DNA of 64,000 bases from JAUILH01 sp964230215 (GTDB lineage: Bacteria > Bacteroidota > Bacteroidia > Flavobacteriales_D > JAUILH01). Under the pieces are notes generated by a model. That model saw only the letters and a list, made by a program, of their open reading frames with translations. It searched no databases and was not told the DNA's origin. This document shows positions 17,301-23,968 of this stretch, piece by piece (within the stretch, counting starts at the first letter, position 1; each line of letters begins with the position of its first letter). The DNA is taken from assembly GCA_964230215.1 (NCBI GenBank), contig CAXRGQ010000007.1, forward strand, positions 806,001 to 870,000, read 5' to 3'. The position numbers and the translations under genes are program-made.

Positions 17301-19181
17301 TGCATCTGTAATTGTCACGGTGTAGGTCGTTCCTCCAGCTAAACCTGTAGCTGCATTAGTTCCTTGACCACCACCAGGCGCAGGATTCCAGTTATAATTT
17401 AATGCTCCTGATCCACCGCTAGCAGTAACAGTTGCTGTTCCATCAGCGACTCCAGCACATGAGGCATCTGTACCATTTATAGAAGAGGTGATCACAGGAG
17501 GCTCAGTAATTGTATAAGAGTCTGTTGAGGTACATCCGTTAAGGTCTGTGATGGTAACAGTATATGTTCCAGCGCCAAGACCTGTTTGATTCGCGCCATT
17601 CATGTTACCAGGCATCCAATTATATGTATAACCGGGTGTTCCACCTGCACCATTTGCTGTCAGTGTCCCGTCATTCGCACCAGCACAACTCAGATTAGTA
17701 CCGTTGGCAGTAACAGTTGGTTCTGGGTATACAACGATATTTACAGTAGCTTGATCAGTACATCCTGCGGCACTTGCATCTAAGGTAACTGTGTACGTCC
17801 CAGGGGCAGCATACGATATTCCTGTTGGGTTTTGTGCGGTTGATGTACCTGGAGTCCCGCCACCGAAATTCCAATTCCACGTTGTACCACCTGCACTGGT
17901 GTTTGTAAAGTTAAAACTATTGCCAGTTAAACATTGATTTCCGTTGTAAGTGAAATTAGCCACCGGGTTAGGTAATACAGTGACAGTTTGTGTGATCGTT
18001 CCCGTACATCCCGTTGCATTGGTAACGGTGAGTGTTACATTGTAAGTCCCAGGTGCTGCATAGGTGTGTGTTGGATTTTGCGCGGTTGATGTTCCTCCAT
18101 CGCCAAAGTTCCAGTTATAGCCAGTAATAGCTGAACCACCATTGGCATTGGATGTATTGGTAAATGTTGTAGCAACACCATCACATACATTTGGTGCCGT
18201 AAAGTTCGCGACTGGATTAGGGTCTACGTTGACGCATACCGTATTTCCAGTGGCCGTAAGACCTCCACAGCCAGTTACGACAGGCCTAAAGCATGTATTG
18301 GCTGTTATTCCCGCAGTGTTGTAGGGGACTGTTGTTGCACCACCGATATTTGTCCATGGTCCTCCTGCACCAGGAGCAGATTGCCATTGCACATTTCCTG
18401 CATGACCGACCAGGTTGAGTGAGACAGGGGTGCCGGAACAGACCGTAGTGGCAGATATGCTGGCCGTACCAGCGACGGGGGGGGGTAATACATTGATGGT
18501 TATGGATGCTTGATCTGTAAAGTTACTACACTGTTCTGTGGCAGTGACCGTGTACGTAGTAGTTGTTGTGGGGCAGACGACAATGTCCTCCGTGGTTTGT
18601 CCGGTACTCCAGCTCCACGTGTCGGAGAGTCCGCATCCTTGAATTACACTTGCGTCTAGCGTAACACAGTCACCTGAGCAAATAGTGGTGGAGCTTGCTG
18701 TTATGCCCACAACTAAAGGTTGAGTTGATCCCGGAACTGTGAAAGTTTGTGCCGCTGTCCATGGACCTACTGCCCCGTTATGGTTTTCACGCATTCTATA
18801 CTGATACGTCAAACCTGGGCAAAGTCCAGCAAATGGAATCGTAATGCCAGGATAGTTCTGTACTGTACAGTTTGGCTTTTCCATTGTAGCCGATTGGAAA
18901 TATGGATAGGTGCTTAACGGTCCATGAAAACCTGGTGCAAAAGGAGCTGCATCAAACGGCTCATTCATACAACGCACCTCTAAATCAAGCCAATATACAT
19001 CACAGCCACATGTAGGACTGTCGGAAGCAGCATTTACAAATATACTATTTGCGTTAATGGTTTGCTGGTTGAAATTAATAAGGGCTATCGCGTGACAAGC
19101 CTCAGCTTTTTGAGTATTAAAAGTCAGCAATACACCCCAGAGGACTAGCGCCCTGAGTAGAGTAGATTTAATCATAAGCAT
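8304..19181 (-). CDS. Giant SprB-repeat surface protein with gliding-motility (T9SS type B) C-terminal domain
   Basis: 3,625 residues. Signal peptide ends near KAEA (starts at 19181 or 19175 both fit). Order: Cys-rich N-terminal region (residues 30-160), Ig/PKD-like modules to about 490 (NWNFGDGGTS, NWNFGGGTPG), 34 SprB-type repeats of about 79 residues (490-3185), then Ig-like and two PKD modules (including NWDFGDGY), and a C-terminal type B domain (APSAFTPNGDGMNDVF, IFDRWGQIVFES). SprB of Flavobacterium johnsoniae is a mobile adhesin moved by the gliding machinery; a similar adhesin or surface-filament role is inferred here. It is transcribed alone, with a terminator just after the stop. 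A run of nine C encodes a Pro-Pro-Pro near residue 233 and could allow slippage. No IS or frameshift interrupts the reading frame. Confidence 0.95.
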   Translation of the reverse strand: MLMIKSTLLRALVLWGVLLTFNTQKAEACHAIALINFNQQTINANSIFVNAASDSPTCGCDVYWLDLEVRCMNEPFDAAPFAPGFHGPLSTYPYFQSATMEKPNCTVQNYPGITIPFAGLCPGLTYQYRMRENHNGAVGPWTAAQTFTVPGSTQPLVVGITASSTTICSGDCVTLDASVIQGCGLSDTWSWSTGQTTEDIVVCPTTTTTYTVTATEQCSNFTDQASITINVLPPPVAGTASISATTVCSGTPVSLNLVGHAGNVQWQSAPGAGGPWTNIGGATTVPYNTAGITANTCFRPVVTGCGGLTATGNTVCVNVDPNPVANFTAPNVCDGVATTFTNTSNANGGSAITGYNWNFGDGGTSTAQNPTHTYAAPGTYNVTLTVTNATGCTGTITQTVTVLPNPVANFTYNGNQCLTGNSFNFTNTSAGGTTWNWNFGGGTPGTSTAQNPTGISYAAPGTYTVTLDASAAGCTDQATVNIVVYPEPTVTANGTNLSCAGANDGTLTANGAGGTPGYTYNWMPGNMNGANQTGLGAGTYTVTITDLNGCTSTDSYTITEPPVITSSINGTDASCAGVADGTATVTASGGSGALNYNWNPAPGGGQGTNAATGLAGGTTYTVTITDANGCTATESFTPNNPAPIVVNVTSNPANCGASDGQLIVNSTVGGSGTYVSTVWVDNATTNVVGNPNAVPAGSYTVTVTDDNGCTGTATISVSGLAGPALTLAGQTNASCSMVCDGTAGFTVAGGSAPITYAWNPAPGGGQGTPNATGLCGGTTYTLTATDNSGCSDVATVTIGTDPDPTITINVDQDAQCNGVCDGAATATVNNAAAPITYTWGNGESAQQAIALCVGNTTLDITDNNGCTASASVTITEPTPMTLTINGTDANCNGACDGSADATVGGGTAPYTAAWQHGPTSQDLTGVLCAGTYTLDITDNNGCTISETVTINEPTAITSSIAGTNVSCNGAADGTATVTAGGGAGGLNYNWVPAPGAGQGTNSVSGLTGGTAYTVTITDANGCTATETFTPTEPAALTVNAVSVNSNCGQADGEVTANGNGGTPGLTYEWYDDPALTNNVGSGANLTGLLAGTYYVEVTDANGCTANNSVNVVDNTAGTVSTTQIDVSCNGGTDGSIDLTITGGNPAFTYAWTGPNGFTSTTQDPGNLEAGTYDVIVTDGVGCTMATQVIITEPTAVVVNANGVDALCNGSADGEVSATGSGGTGAITFEWFDNAALTNSVGTGTPLTGITAGTYYVEATDANGCTASTSVTITEPALIVPTVTSTDANCGQADGSISVVSTTGGSGTYVNETWVDAANNPVANPNTVPGGTYTVTVTDDNGCVGTATVGVNNNAGPTISIFNQVEVSCTGACDGTATVTATGGAAPYSYNWNPAPGAGQGTDSGTGLCAGTYTVTVTDANGCVDNVTITITEPTPVVVTITGSTDATINGAADGTADASAAGGTPNYTYEWFNGCPPGTTTGQTGTNATGLAAGTYSVIATDVKGCTDTTCVTINEPNGINTVLTSTDELCAGACDGSATVTASGGVGGFTYQWFDAATGFPMPGQTGITANNLCAGDYYVEVTDANGGSTTSANVTVGSPTALSGITSVTSSYNGEDISCNGACDGSVDVTASGGTPGYTYQWDDPTGSTSAAVNNLCAGTYNVTITDFNNCQVIVPITLTEPAALANTIASNNNSCFAACDGDATANVSGGVSAYTYQWDDPALSTTAGITNLCAGTYNLVITDANGCTFNDQVIITEPTELILTSASNGANCGQTDGDATVTVTQGDPAYTYQWDAAAGNQTTATATNLAAGCYDVTVTDGNGCTATENVCVQNLGSPTITPLTVTNVTCNGACDGFAQVQVTGGAPPVNYQWFDAANNPISGISTTPSINNLCAGSYTAEMTDANGCIASTSLTITEPTALNAVIQTTVDVTCYGDCDGSLTVLASGATGPYTYLWNDPGAQTTNTATGLCPGTYDCIVTDANGCTFVVTGTVGEPLEIILTTSDVDAFCNTLTGSATVNIVQGGVGQLTYAWNPTGQSTQTAINLAPNTYTVTVTDADGCSAQATATVGNIPPGIATSVHVSDALCNGACDGEVSVSMAGGTAPFTYEWFDANTGIAIGQTTQNATGLCAGDYYVEVTDANTCLSTSGNVTVGEPTALSLTLNQNPVHCHGDCNGSIIATPAGGTAIAGYDYQWNDPLNQITQTAIGLCSQMYAVTVTDDNGCSIIDSIQVATPSPILLDSTVVNANCNQADGQGCVIASGGTAPYTYLWPNNSTNSCAVGLAANTYIVDVTDDHGCVEQIAVEISDLSGPTAAIIASADVSCFGGNNGTATVDMVGGAGVTFTVQWDANAGNQTTPTASNLSAGFYSVTITDDLGCSASTNVTINQPTDLSYITNGADPVCFGYCDGSTWVNVTGGTPGYTYSWVNGAGAVIGTNDSIPNLCSGNYVVNITDANGCIATDNVTLVDPAQVTANATSSNVTCNGVCDGTATATGIIGVGAFSYLWDDPMAQTTATATNLCPGTYTCIVTDADGCFTTVSVTITEPPLLTANISQQGDVTCSGACDGFAQVDQAGGTPGYTYQWSNNAGINQLATNLCPNTYVATVTDANGCTATAQVTIIEPNPLTISSTSVNVSCFNACDGSANVLLQGGTPPFNYQWDDPAFQTGASAINLCAGTYTCTITDANGCIITETVIITQPNELDFAATLTNSNCGQSNGSMSVNVIGGVAPFTYQWSDPNGTTSATLPNIPAGCYTITIVDANGCIKDSLLCISDIVGPTVDNVDSMNVTCFGDMDGMVEFSVTGGTGTSTLELLDANNNSVNTGQTLTTSLDGGCYTLMATDAAGCIDFSTICITEPNQINSAITSQTNVSCYLGCDGQATVSVSGGLPSVLTGYTYNWNAGANTTAATNTGLCAGTYNVIVSDSNNCSTSSTVTITEPTQLLLANTNQVDVSCNGACDGTVTITASGATPPYTYAWTPVVSNGPTASALCAGTYDLDVTDGNGCPANISVTITEPPLLTLTGSSTNSTCSQANGTATVNPTGGTAPYTYQWLSGGSNLTSQTNTGLLAGLHTVEVTDAQGCTETITITVTDEPAPTIDGFNLTPPTCNGLSNGSLEVLHSGGTGTITYQWDAAAFNQNSNPAVALGDGTYCVTIQDANGCQATNCATLIEPQPLSPVPDLDATICYGDSSQLWASGQGGTPPYNIIWQTPGLNGQGPITVNPLTSTQYCFDITDANGCPSTGLGCIDITVLPPIATVITPDTSICDGDQIDLTVTASDGNGGPYTFDWVDDQGNPIAGTQNGNSSTITLNPLASGWYYVTTGDGCSLDVLDSVEVIVNPNPSAFLNVVDSSGCSPFTAQFIANSDIGVNYSFDFECDGTVDYVGPNSNPTYTYGTPGTYDVCMTVESADGCTASMTASQIVTSHPLPIANFGMDPAITTMLNPTITFSDSSSGATVYNWDFGDGYTLSGTPGAVPVGTNDGHTIGTYQNPIHTYTDTGYFDVTLTVENEFGCTDQISYEVYVEGDYILFAPSAFTPNGDGMNDVFYPVGVGLTDNQFEMYIFDRWGQIVFESHSPDYGWDGTDTRSGRTVKLDVYVWLIKTVDHKNIPHEYIGHVTVVR
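9625..17710 (-). repeat. 34 tandem SprB-type repeats (about 79 residues each)
   Basis: Each unit has the plan C-N-G-x-C-D-G ... GG-x-x-P-Y-T-Y-x-W ... N-L-C-A-G-T-Y-x-V-x-V-T-D-x-N-G-C ... V-T-I-T-E-P. Units differ a lot at the protein and DNA level, so duplications are old. The first cysteine and the N-G-C cysteine are near-invariant. The xCDG and LCxG cysteines are either both present (17 units) or both absent (17 units). Boundaries are approximate. Confidence 0.9.
18477..18485 (-). repeat. Nine-base C/G homopolymer inside the SprB-repeat gene
   Basis: Nine G on the plus strand, read as CCC CCC CCC (Pro-Pro-Pro in VLPPPVAG) on the coding strand. It is the longest C/G run noticed in the window; a seven-base run occurs at 27685-27691 in another T9SS gene. 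A one-base change here would truncate the protein after about 6% of its length. Confidence 0.95.
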
Positions 19182-19390
19182 GCAATATAACAGTAGTCAG
19201 ACGGTAGTAAGTCTAGACGGTTGCCAATTTATGACGCAAAAATTACATTTTTTTTAAGAAATCATAAAAATTTCTAAATGGTCATTATTGTTATCCTAAC
19301 ATTTAAAGGTGTTTTGACCCCAATCAAATAATGATTGGACCGCTAATGTAATTAAGTATAGTATTAGCGTAATTTGATGCATGTTTCCCC

Positions 19391-19398
19391 TATTTTTG
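19391..19398 (+). promoter_or_regulatory. -7 promoter element TATTTTTG
   Basis: Perfect TAnnTTTG, 15 bases before the ATG at 19414. It lies downstream of the longer-frame ATG at 19381, which argues against that start. No well-spaced TTG box. Confidence 0.5.
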
Positions 19399-19413
19399 AG
19401 AAAAAACTATCCT

Positions 19414-22116
19414 ATGAAAATCAAAAACCAAATTGTAGTTCCTTTGATTCTTTCTTCACTTTTAGTAACATCTTGTGCAGAGGAAAAATCATCTGAAGAC
19501 TCAAGCGATAAAAAAGATACAGAGACTATGAAAATAGAATACCCAACACCTATCCTGGATAGAGAGTTGTTTTTTGGTAATCCAGAGATTTCATCTGGTC
19601 AATTAAGTCCGGATGGTAAATACATATCCTTCTTAAAGGAATATGACGGTATCATGAACATCTGGGTGAAAGCATTTGACGAACCGTTTGAAAACGCATA
19701 TCCACTTACTAATAGCGCAAGACCTTTGGCAGGTTATTCTTGGACTGTTGATGGGAAATATATCCTATTTGTGAAGGATAACGATGGCGACGAAAATATG
19801 AACGTTTTTGCCGTGGATCCTTCGCAGAAAGTTGAAGGTGGAGTGCCAGAGTCAAGAAACCTAACACCAATGAAGGATGTGACTGTAAATATCTCACATG
19901 TTAGTCAGAATAACCCTGATATGTTAATGGTGTCGATTAATGATAGAGACAAGGCGTGGCATGATTTATACAAACTAACAATTTCGACTGGTAAGTTGGA
20001 GAAAATGTATGAAAATACAGACCGCATCACGAGCTACGGTTTTGATTGGGACGACAACTTACGTTTGTTGTACAAGACGGATGAGCAGGGTAACACTATC
20101 ATGTATCACATTCAAAACGATGAGTTAACACCTATCTATGAAACCAATGTGAATGAGCAGGCCTCAGCAGTTAATTGGAACGAGGATAATTCCAAGTTTT
20201 ACCTGATGACAAATAAGGGTGATTTGGATTTGTTGACATTATACTTGATGGACCCCATTACAAAGAAAATGGAGTTAATTGAAAGTGACCCGGAAGGTAA
20301 AGTAGACATGAGCGCACTTGTTTTAGACCGCAATACAAGAAAGATGGTCTTAACGGCTTACACTGACGATAAAACAAGATATTATTGGAAAGACGAGAAA
20401 AGAAAAGCTATTTACGAGCATCTTGTAAAAGAATTTCCAGGTCGTGAAATTGGGTTTTCCAGCTCTACAGCTGATTACAGCAAATTCTTAGTAAGCGTTT
20501 CTGGCGATAAATATGCGTCTGAATCATGGTTCTATGATGTTGAAACTAAAGAGCTAATTCATCAATATACACCACGACCAGACCTTAAAAAGGTTGAAGA
20601 GCACTTGGCAGAGATGAAGCCTGTGAGATATAAGAGTAGTGATGGTTTAGAGATTCCGGCATACCTTACTTTGCCTATTGGGGTTGACGCTAAGAACCTT
20701 CCAACGGTAATCCTTGTGCATGGTGGACCTAAAGGACCTAGAGATTATTGGGGATATAATGCATTTGTACAGTTCCTGGCTAATCGTGGGTATGCTGTGC
20801 TACAGCCAAACTTTAGAGCGAGTGGTGGTTACGGTAAAAAATTCATGAATGCTGGAGATTTACAATGGGGTAAATTAATGCAGGACGATATCACTTGGGG
20901 TGTTAAATATCTGATTGAAGAAGGTATTGCGAATGAAGATAAGGTTGCAATCATGGGAGGAAGTTATGGTGGATATGCTACGCTCGCTGGACTTGCATTT
21001 ACCCCAGATGTTTATGCTTGTGGTGTTGACATAGTTGGCCCATCAAACATCTTTACTTTATTAGAAAGTGTTCCGGCATATTGGGAAGCAGGAAGAGCAT
21101 TTTTGTACGGAATGGTAGGTGATCCAAACACCGAAGAAGGGAAAAAGCGCATCAAGGAAGCGAGTCCATTGTTTAGTGCAGATAAGATTACTAAACCGCT
21201 ATTGGTGGTTCAGGGAGCTAACGACCCACGAGTTAAAAAAGCAGAAGCAGATCAGATTGTAGTTGCTTTGAGAGAGAAAGGACATGAAGTGTCTTATTTA
21301 TTAGCAGAAGACGAAGGTCATGGTTTTAGAAAGCCGATTAATAATATGGCTATGTTTGCTGAGATTGAAAGGTTCCTTGCTCCAATTCTAGGTGGAAGGT
21401 ATCAAGAAGACATGCCAGAAGATGTAGCGAAAAGACTTGAAGAGATAACAGTTGACGTTAATACGGTTGAATATTCAGAGAAAGGAGATGTAGAATTCAG
21501 CTCTGAATTACCGGAAGTAAACGGAAGTTTAAAGGCTGCTAAGGAAGAGTTGACTATGGATATTTCAGTTCAAGGACAGAACATCTCAATGACAACCAAC
21601 AGAACTATTTCTCAAGAAGGTGATGGCTGGAAAGTACAAGACAAGACATCAGGGCCAATGGGAGAGATGATGGATGAAGTTAATTACAATAGCACGTATC
21701 GTCCAGTGTCAAGAAAAATGATTCAAGGCGGACAAGAAATCACGGTTGAGTATTCTGCAGATAAAGTATCCATTACTATGGGTGATAAAGTAACGGATAT
21801 CGATATTGAAGGCGTATTACTTGATATGGCACCTGGTTTTGAGAACGTAGTAGCACTAATGGATATTCCGGCAGAAGGCATAGTGGCAACGGCTATCGAC
21901 TTTAATAAGATGAAAGCTAAAACTATTCAGCTAACGGCGGAAGGAGAAGAGTCATTGGATGGTGTTGATTGTAAAAAGCTCTTAATTGTTGACTACAATA
22001 ATGAAGCAGACAAGTCTGAGATTTGGGTTAACAAAGAAAACAATGAAGTGGTGAAAACACAACAAGTAATTCCTGCAATGAATAACGCGGTTATGACTAT
22101 TACTAAGGCTGAGTAG
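19414..22116 (+). CDS. S9 family (prolyl oligopeptidase-type) peptidase lipoprotein with extra C-terminal domain
   Basis: 900 residues from ATG 19414. The N-terminus is a lipoprotein signal (lipobox LVTSC), so the enzyme is anchored to a membrane outside the cytoplasm. A WD-like/beta-propeller region (about residues 40-390) precedes an alpha/beta hydrolase domain with nucleophile Ser in GGSYGG (codon 20962), Asp in GANDPR (codon 21223) and His in EGHGF (codon 21319): a complete catalytic triad of the S9 dipeptidyl/acylaminoacyl peptidase type. About 220 further residues (after RFLAPILGG) form a beta-rich domain not usual in S9 enzymes, resembling lipoprotein domains of unknown function. The start follows the lipobox and the TATTTTTG element. 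It is followed by a terminator and is probably a single-gene unit for peptide scavenging. Confidence 0.9.
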   Translation: MKIKNQIVVPLILSSLLVTSCAEEKSSEDSSDKKDTETMKIEYPTPILDRELFFGNPEISSGQLSPDGKYISFLKEYDGIMNIWVKAFDEPFENAYPLTNSARPLAGYSWTVDGKYILFVKDNDGDENMNVFAVDPSQKVEGGVPESRNLTPMKDVTVNISHVSQNNPDMLMVSINDRDKAWHDLYKLTISTGKLEKMYENTDRITSYGFDWDDNLRLLYKTDEQGNTIMYHIQNDELTPIYETNVNEQASAVNWNEDNSKFYLMTNKGDLDLLTLYLMDPITKKMELIESDPEGKVDMSALVLDRNTRKMVLTAYTDDKTRYYWKDEKRKAIYEHLVKEFPGREIGFSSSTADYSKFLVSVSGDKYASESWFYDVETKELIHQYTPRPDLKKVEEHLAEMKPVRYKSSDGLEIPAYLTLPIGVDAKNLPTVILVHGGPKGPRDYWGYNAFVQFLANRGYAVLQPNFRASGGYGKKFMNAGDLQWGKLMQDDITWGVKYLIEEGIANEDKVAIMGGSYGGYATLAGLAFTPDVYACGVDIVGPSNIFTLLESVPAYWEAGRAFLYGMVGDPNTEEGKKRIKEASPLFSADKITKPLLVVQGANDPRVKKAEADQIVVALREKGHEVSYLLAEDEGHGFRKPINNMAMFAEIERFLAPILGGRYQEDMPEDVAKRLEEITVDVNTVEYSEKGDVEFSSELPEVNGSLKAAKEELTMDISVQGQNISMTTNRTISQEGDGWKVQDKTSGPMGEMMDEVNYNSTYRPVSRKMIQGGQEITVEYSADKVSITMGDKVTDIDIEGVLLDMAPGFENVVALMDIPAEGIVATAIDFNKMKAKTIQLTAEGEESLDGVDCKKLLIVDYNNEADKSEIWVNKENNEVVKTQQVIPAMNNAVMTITKAE

Positions 22117-22146
22117 TTAAACAGCCAAATGACATATGATGTTTAG

Positions 22147-22175
22147 AAAGGGGTTGGCTTGCTAGCCCCTTTTTT
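22147..22175 (+). terminator. Terminator of the S9 peptidase gene
   Basis: AAAGGGGTTGG ... CTAGCCCCTTTTTT: a GC-rich stem (two wobble pairs), short loop and six T. Confidence 0.8.
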
Positions 22176-22367
22176 GGTGGTTTTGTGTTGGTTATTACCA
22201 CGAGTTGATTAACTACGTTTAAATTTCGTTGATTGAAAAAAACTCTCGGGAGTGTTTTGAGTTGAGTTCTAACAACTTTAATCAAGCCAAGCTACCTTTC
22301 GCTATTTGTATTAAGCCATTCGGAAGTAATTTCATCGCGACGACGAGATTTGTTTATATTTATATAC

Positions 22368-23951
22368 ATGAAGTCTTTATTTCTGTTGTTTTTATTTTAC
22401 CTCTTTATGTCACCGTCATGGGGGCAAAAATTCATTAGAATTGACCACCCAAGCTGTAATGTAATTGCTAGTTCATCTGACAAGTTAGAAGGTGTGGGAA
22501 CATTTGTTGTTGGAAGGGCTACTGGATGTTACCCAACAGGTCAAGAGACATTTTTTAACAATTACATTGCGCTTATTGATTCCAATGGCTTGATACAATG
22601 GCAAAAAAGTATTGACCTGCACTCTGTAGGATTTTTATCAAAACCATGCGAGCGATCTGTTGATGTCATATGGACCAAGGATTCTTGTGCATTGGTTGCA
22701 ATGAATTCGACTGTCCAAGCAGACTTTGGTATTGGTGTTTGGGCGTATGATGCAGTTTTAATATCTAAATGGGACAGGTGGGGCAACAATATATGGGCAA
22801 ATAAATATTCTTTCGGAAAGACGTTTTACGAACATATAGATATTCAAGAGGTTAATGATTCATTGTACCATATTCCATTAAATCATACAGATTCTATAGC
22901 TACTTATTTAGAATTTAATAGTCATGGTCTGGTAACGGACACATTTGCACTGCGCTTTAGCGACACATCCTATTTTCAATATGACAACTTTTCATCCCTA
23001 TCTCATCTGTCAGGTGAGCGACTATTTTGTGGGGAGATTGGAGCTAATCGCGACTTGGTTTTGTGTAAAACATCTGGCAACATCATTGATTGGAGTAGAC
23101 GAATTGAGTTTAGTGAAAATCATTATCCTTTGTCAATTGTCCAGAGTAATAGCAAAAGCAGCATATATGTCCTTGGAGGAACTGTGGGTAGTAATTTCAC
23201 TTATAGTGTTACAAAACTAAACGCATCAGGTAATGTCATGTGGTCTTCTGGCTTGGGATCTGGGCATCATTGTGCAAAGATTATCCTTTACAATGAATAT
23301 GTTATTATTCCAGAATGTGTTAATTATATACACTTATTGGACACGTTGGATGGAACCAACTTAAGCACTATAAGTATCTTTTATGATAAGCACGACCCAG
23401 ACCCAATCGAAAGCATAAACAATTTCAAGATTGCGAATAAAAAAATGCATTTAACGGGCATGCTTATTACACCTAGTACCGACCAAACAAGTGTAAATGG
23501 CTTTATTATGGAAAGTAATGATTCATTAATGTTTTGTCGTGACTCAATTTCACAGAGTTATACCGTACCCCTGTCTTACACCTATCATACAATAAACCCC
23601 ATCATGGAATCAATTCCATTGCAGGTACATCCGTACTCCTTTACTATTGACACTCTGCAAGAGCTATTCACGATTGATCAATGTTCCATTCATCTGGATG
23701 TATCAGACAAGAAGGCTAATAAATTGAGGGTATATCCAAATCCTACTCATGACCATTTGAACATAAATGTGGGAATTGGTAAGCAAGGGCTGCTGCAGGT
23801 GTATAATGTATCTGGGCAGCTTGTTTTTTATTCAAATGTTTTAGAAAATATAACATTGAATACCTCAGAATGGAAAAGTGGGCTATACACTATTGTGTTG
23901 CATGATGAAGGTGGTTCTGTATTGCATGAAAGGTTTATAAAGCTTGATTAG
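22368..23951 (+). CDS. Secreted protein with T9SS type A sorting domain
   Basis: 527 residues. The first ATG (22368) gives signal peptide MKSLFLLFLFYLFMSPSWGQ; the longer frame starts with TTG and is not needed. The body has short repeated phrases of the type seen in beta-propeller-like Bacteroidota cargos (GRATGCYPTGQETF, LISKWDRWGNNIWANKY, LNASGNVMWSSGLG). The C-terminus is a type A domain (YPNPTHDHLNI, GLLQVYNVSGQLV, SGLYTIVLHD, ERFIKLD). It resembles the 27162-28898 gene in plan. Function of the propeller-like part is unknown. It converges on hipA with 17 bases between them. Confidence 0.8.
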   Translation: MKSLFLLFLFYLFMSPSWGQKFIRIDHPSCNVIASSSDKLEGVGTFVVGRATGCYPTGQETFFNNYIALIDSNGLIQWQKSIDLHSVGFLSKPCERSVDVIWTKDSCALVAMNSTVQADFGIGVWAYDAVLISKWDRWGNNIWANKYSFGKTFYEHIDIQEVNDSLYHIPLNHTDSIATYLEFNSHGLVTDTFALRFSDTSYFQYDNFSSLSHLSGERLFCGEIGANRDLVLCKTSGNIIDWSRRIEFSENHYPLSIVQSNSKSSIYVLGGTVGSNFTYSVTKLNASGNVMWSSGLGSGHHCAKIILYNEYVIIPECVNYIHLLDTLDGTNLSTISIFYDKHDPDPIESINNFKIANKKMHLTGMLITPSTDQTSVNGFIMESNDSLMFCRDSISQSYTVPLSYTYHTINPIMESIPLQVHPYSFTIDTLQELFTIDQCSIHLDVSDKKANKLRVYPNPTHDHLNINVGIGKQGLLQVYNVSGQLVFYSNVLENITLNTSEWKSGLYTIVLHDEGGSVLHERFIKLD

Positions 23952-23968
23952 TTGAGGACTAGTTATCT

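Noticed and set aside
9625..17710. CRISPR-like regular repetition
   Set aside because: The period is about 237 bases, the repeats are degenerate, and they lie in one long reading frame; they are SprB protein repeats.
8619..18324. Many plus-strand and off-frame ORFs inside the SprB-repeat gene
   Set aside because: They recur at the repeat period, are rich in Ser/Cys/Ile/Val mirror residues and are shadows of the repeated minus-strand coding sequence.
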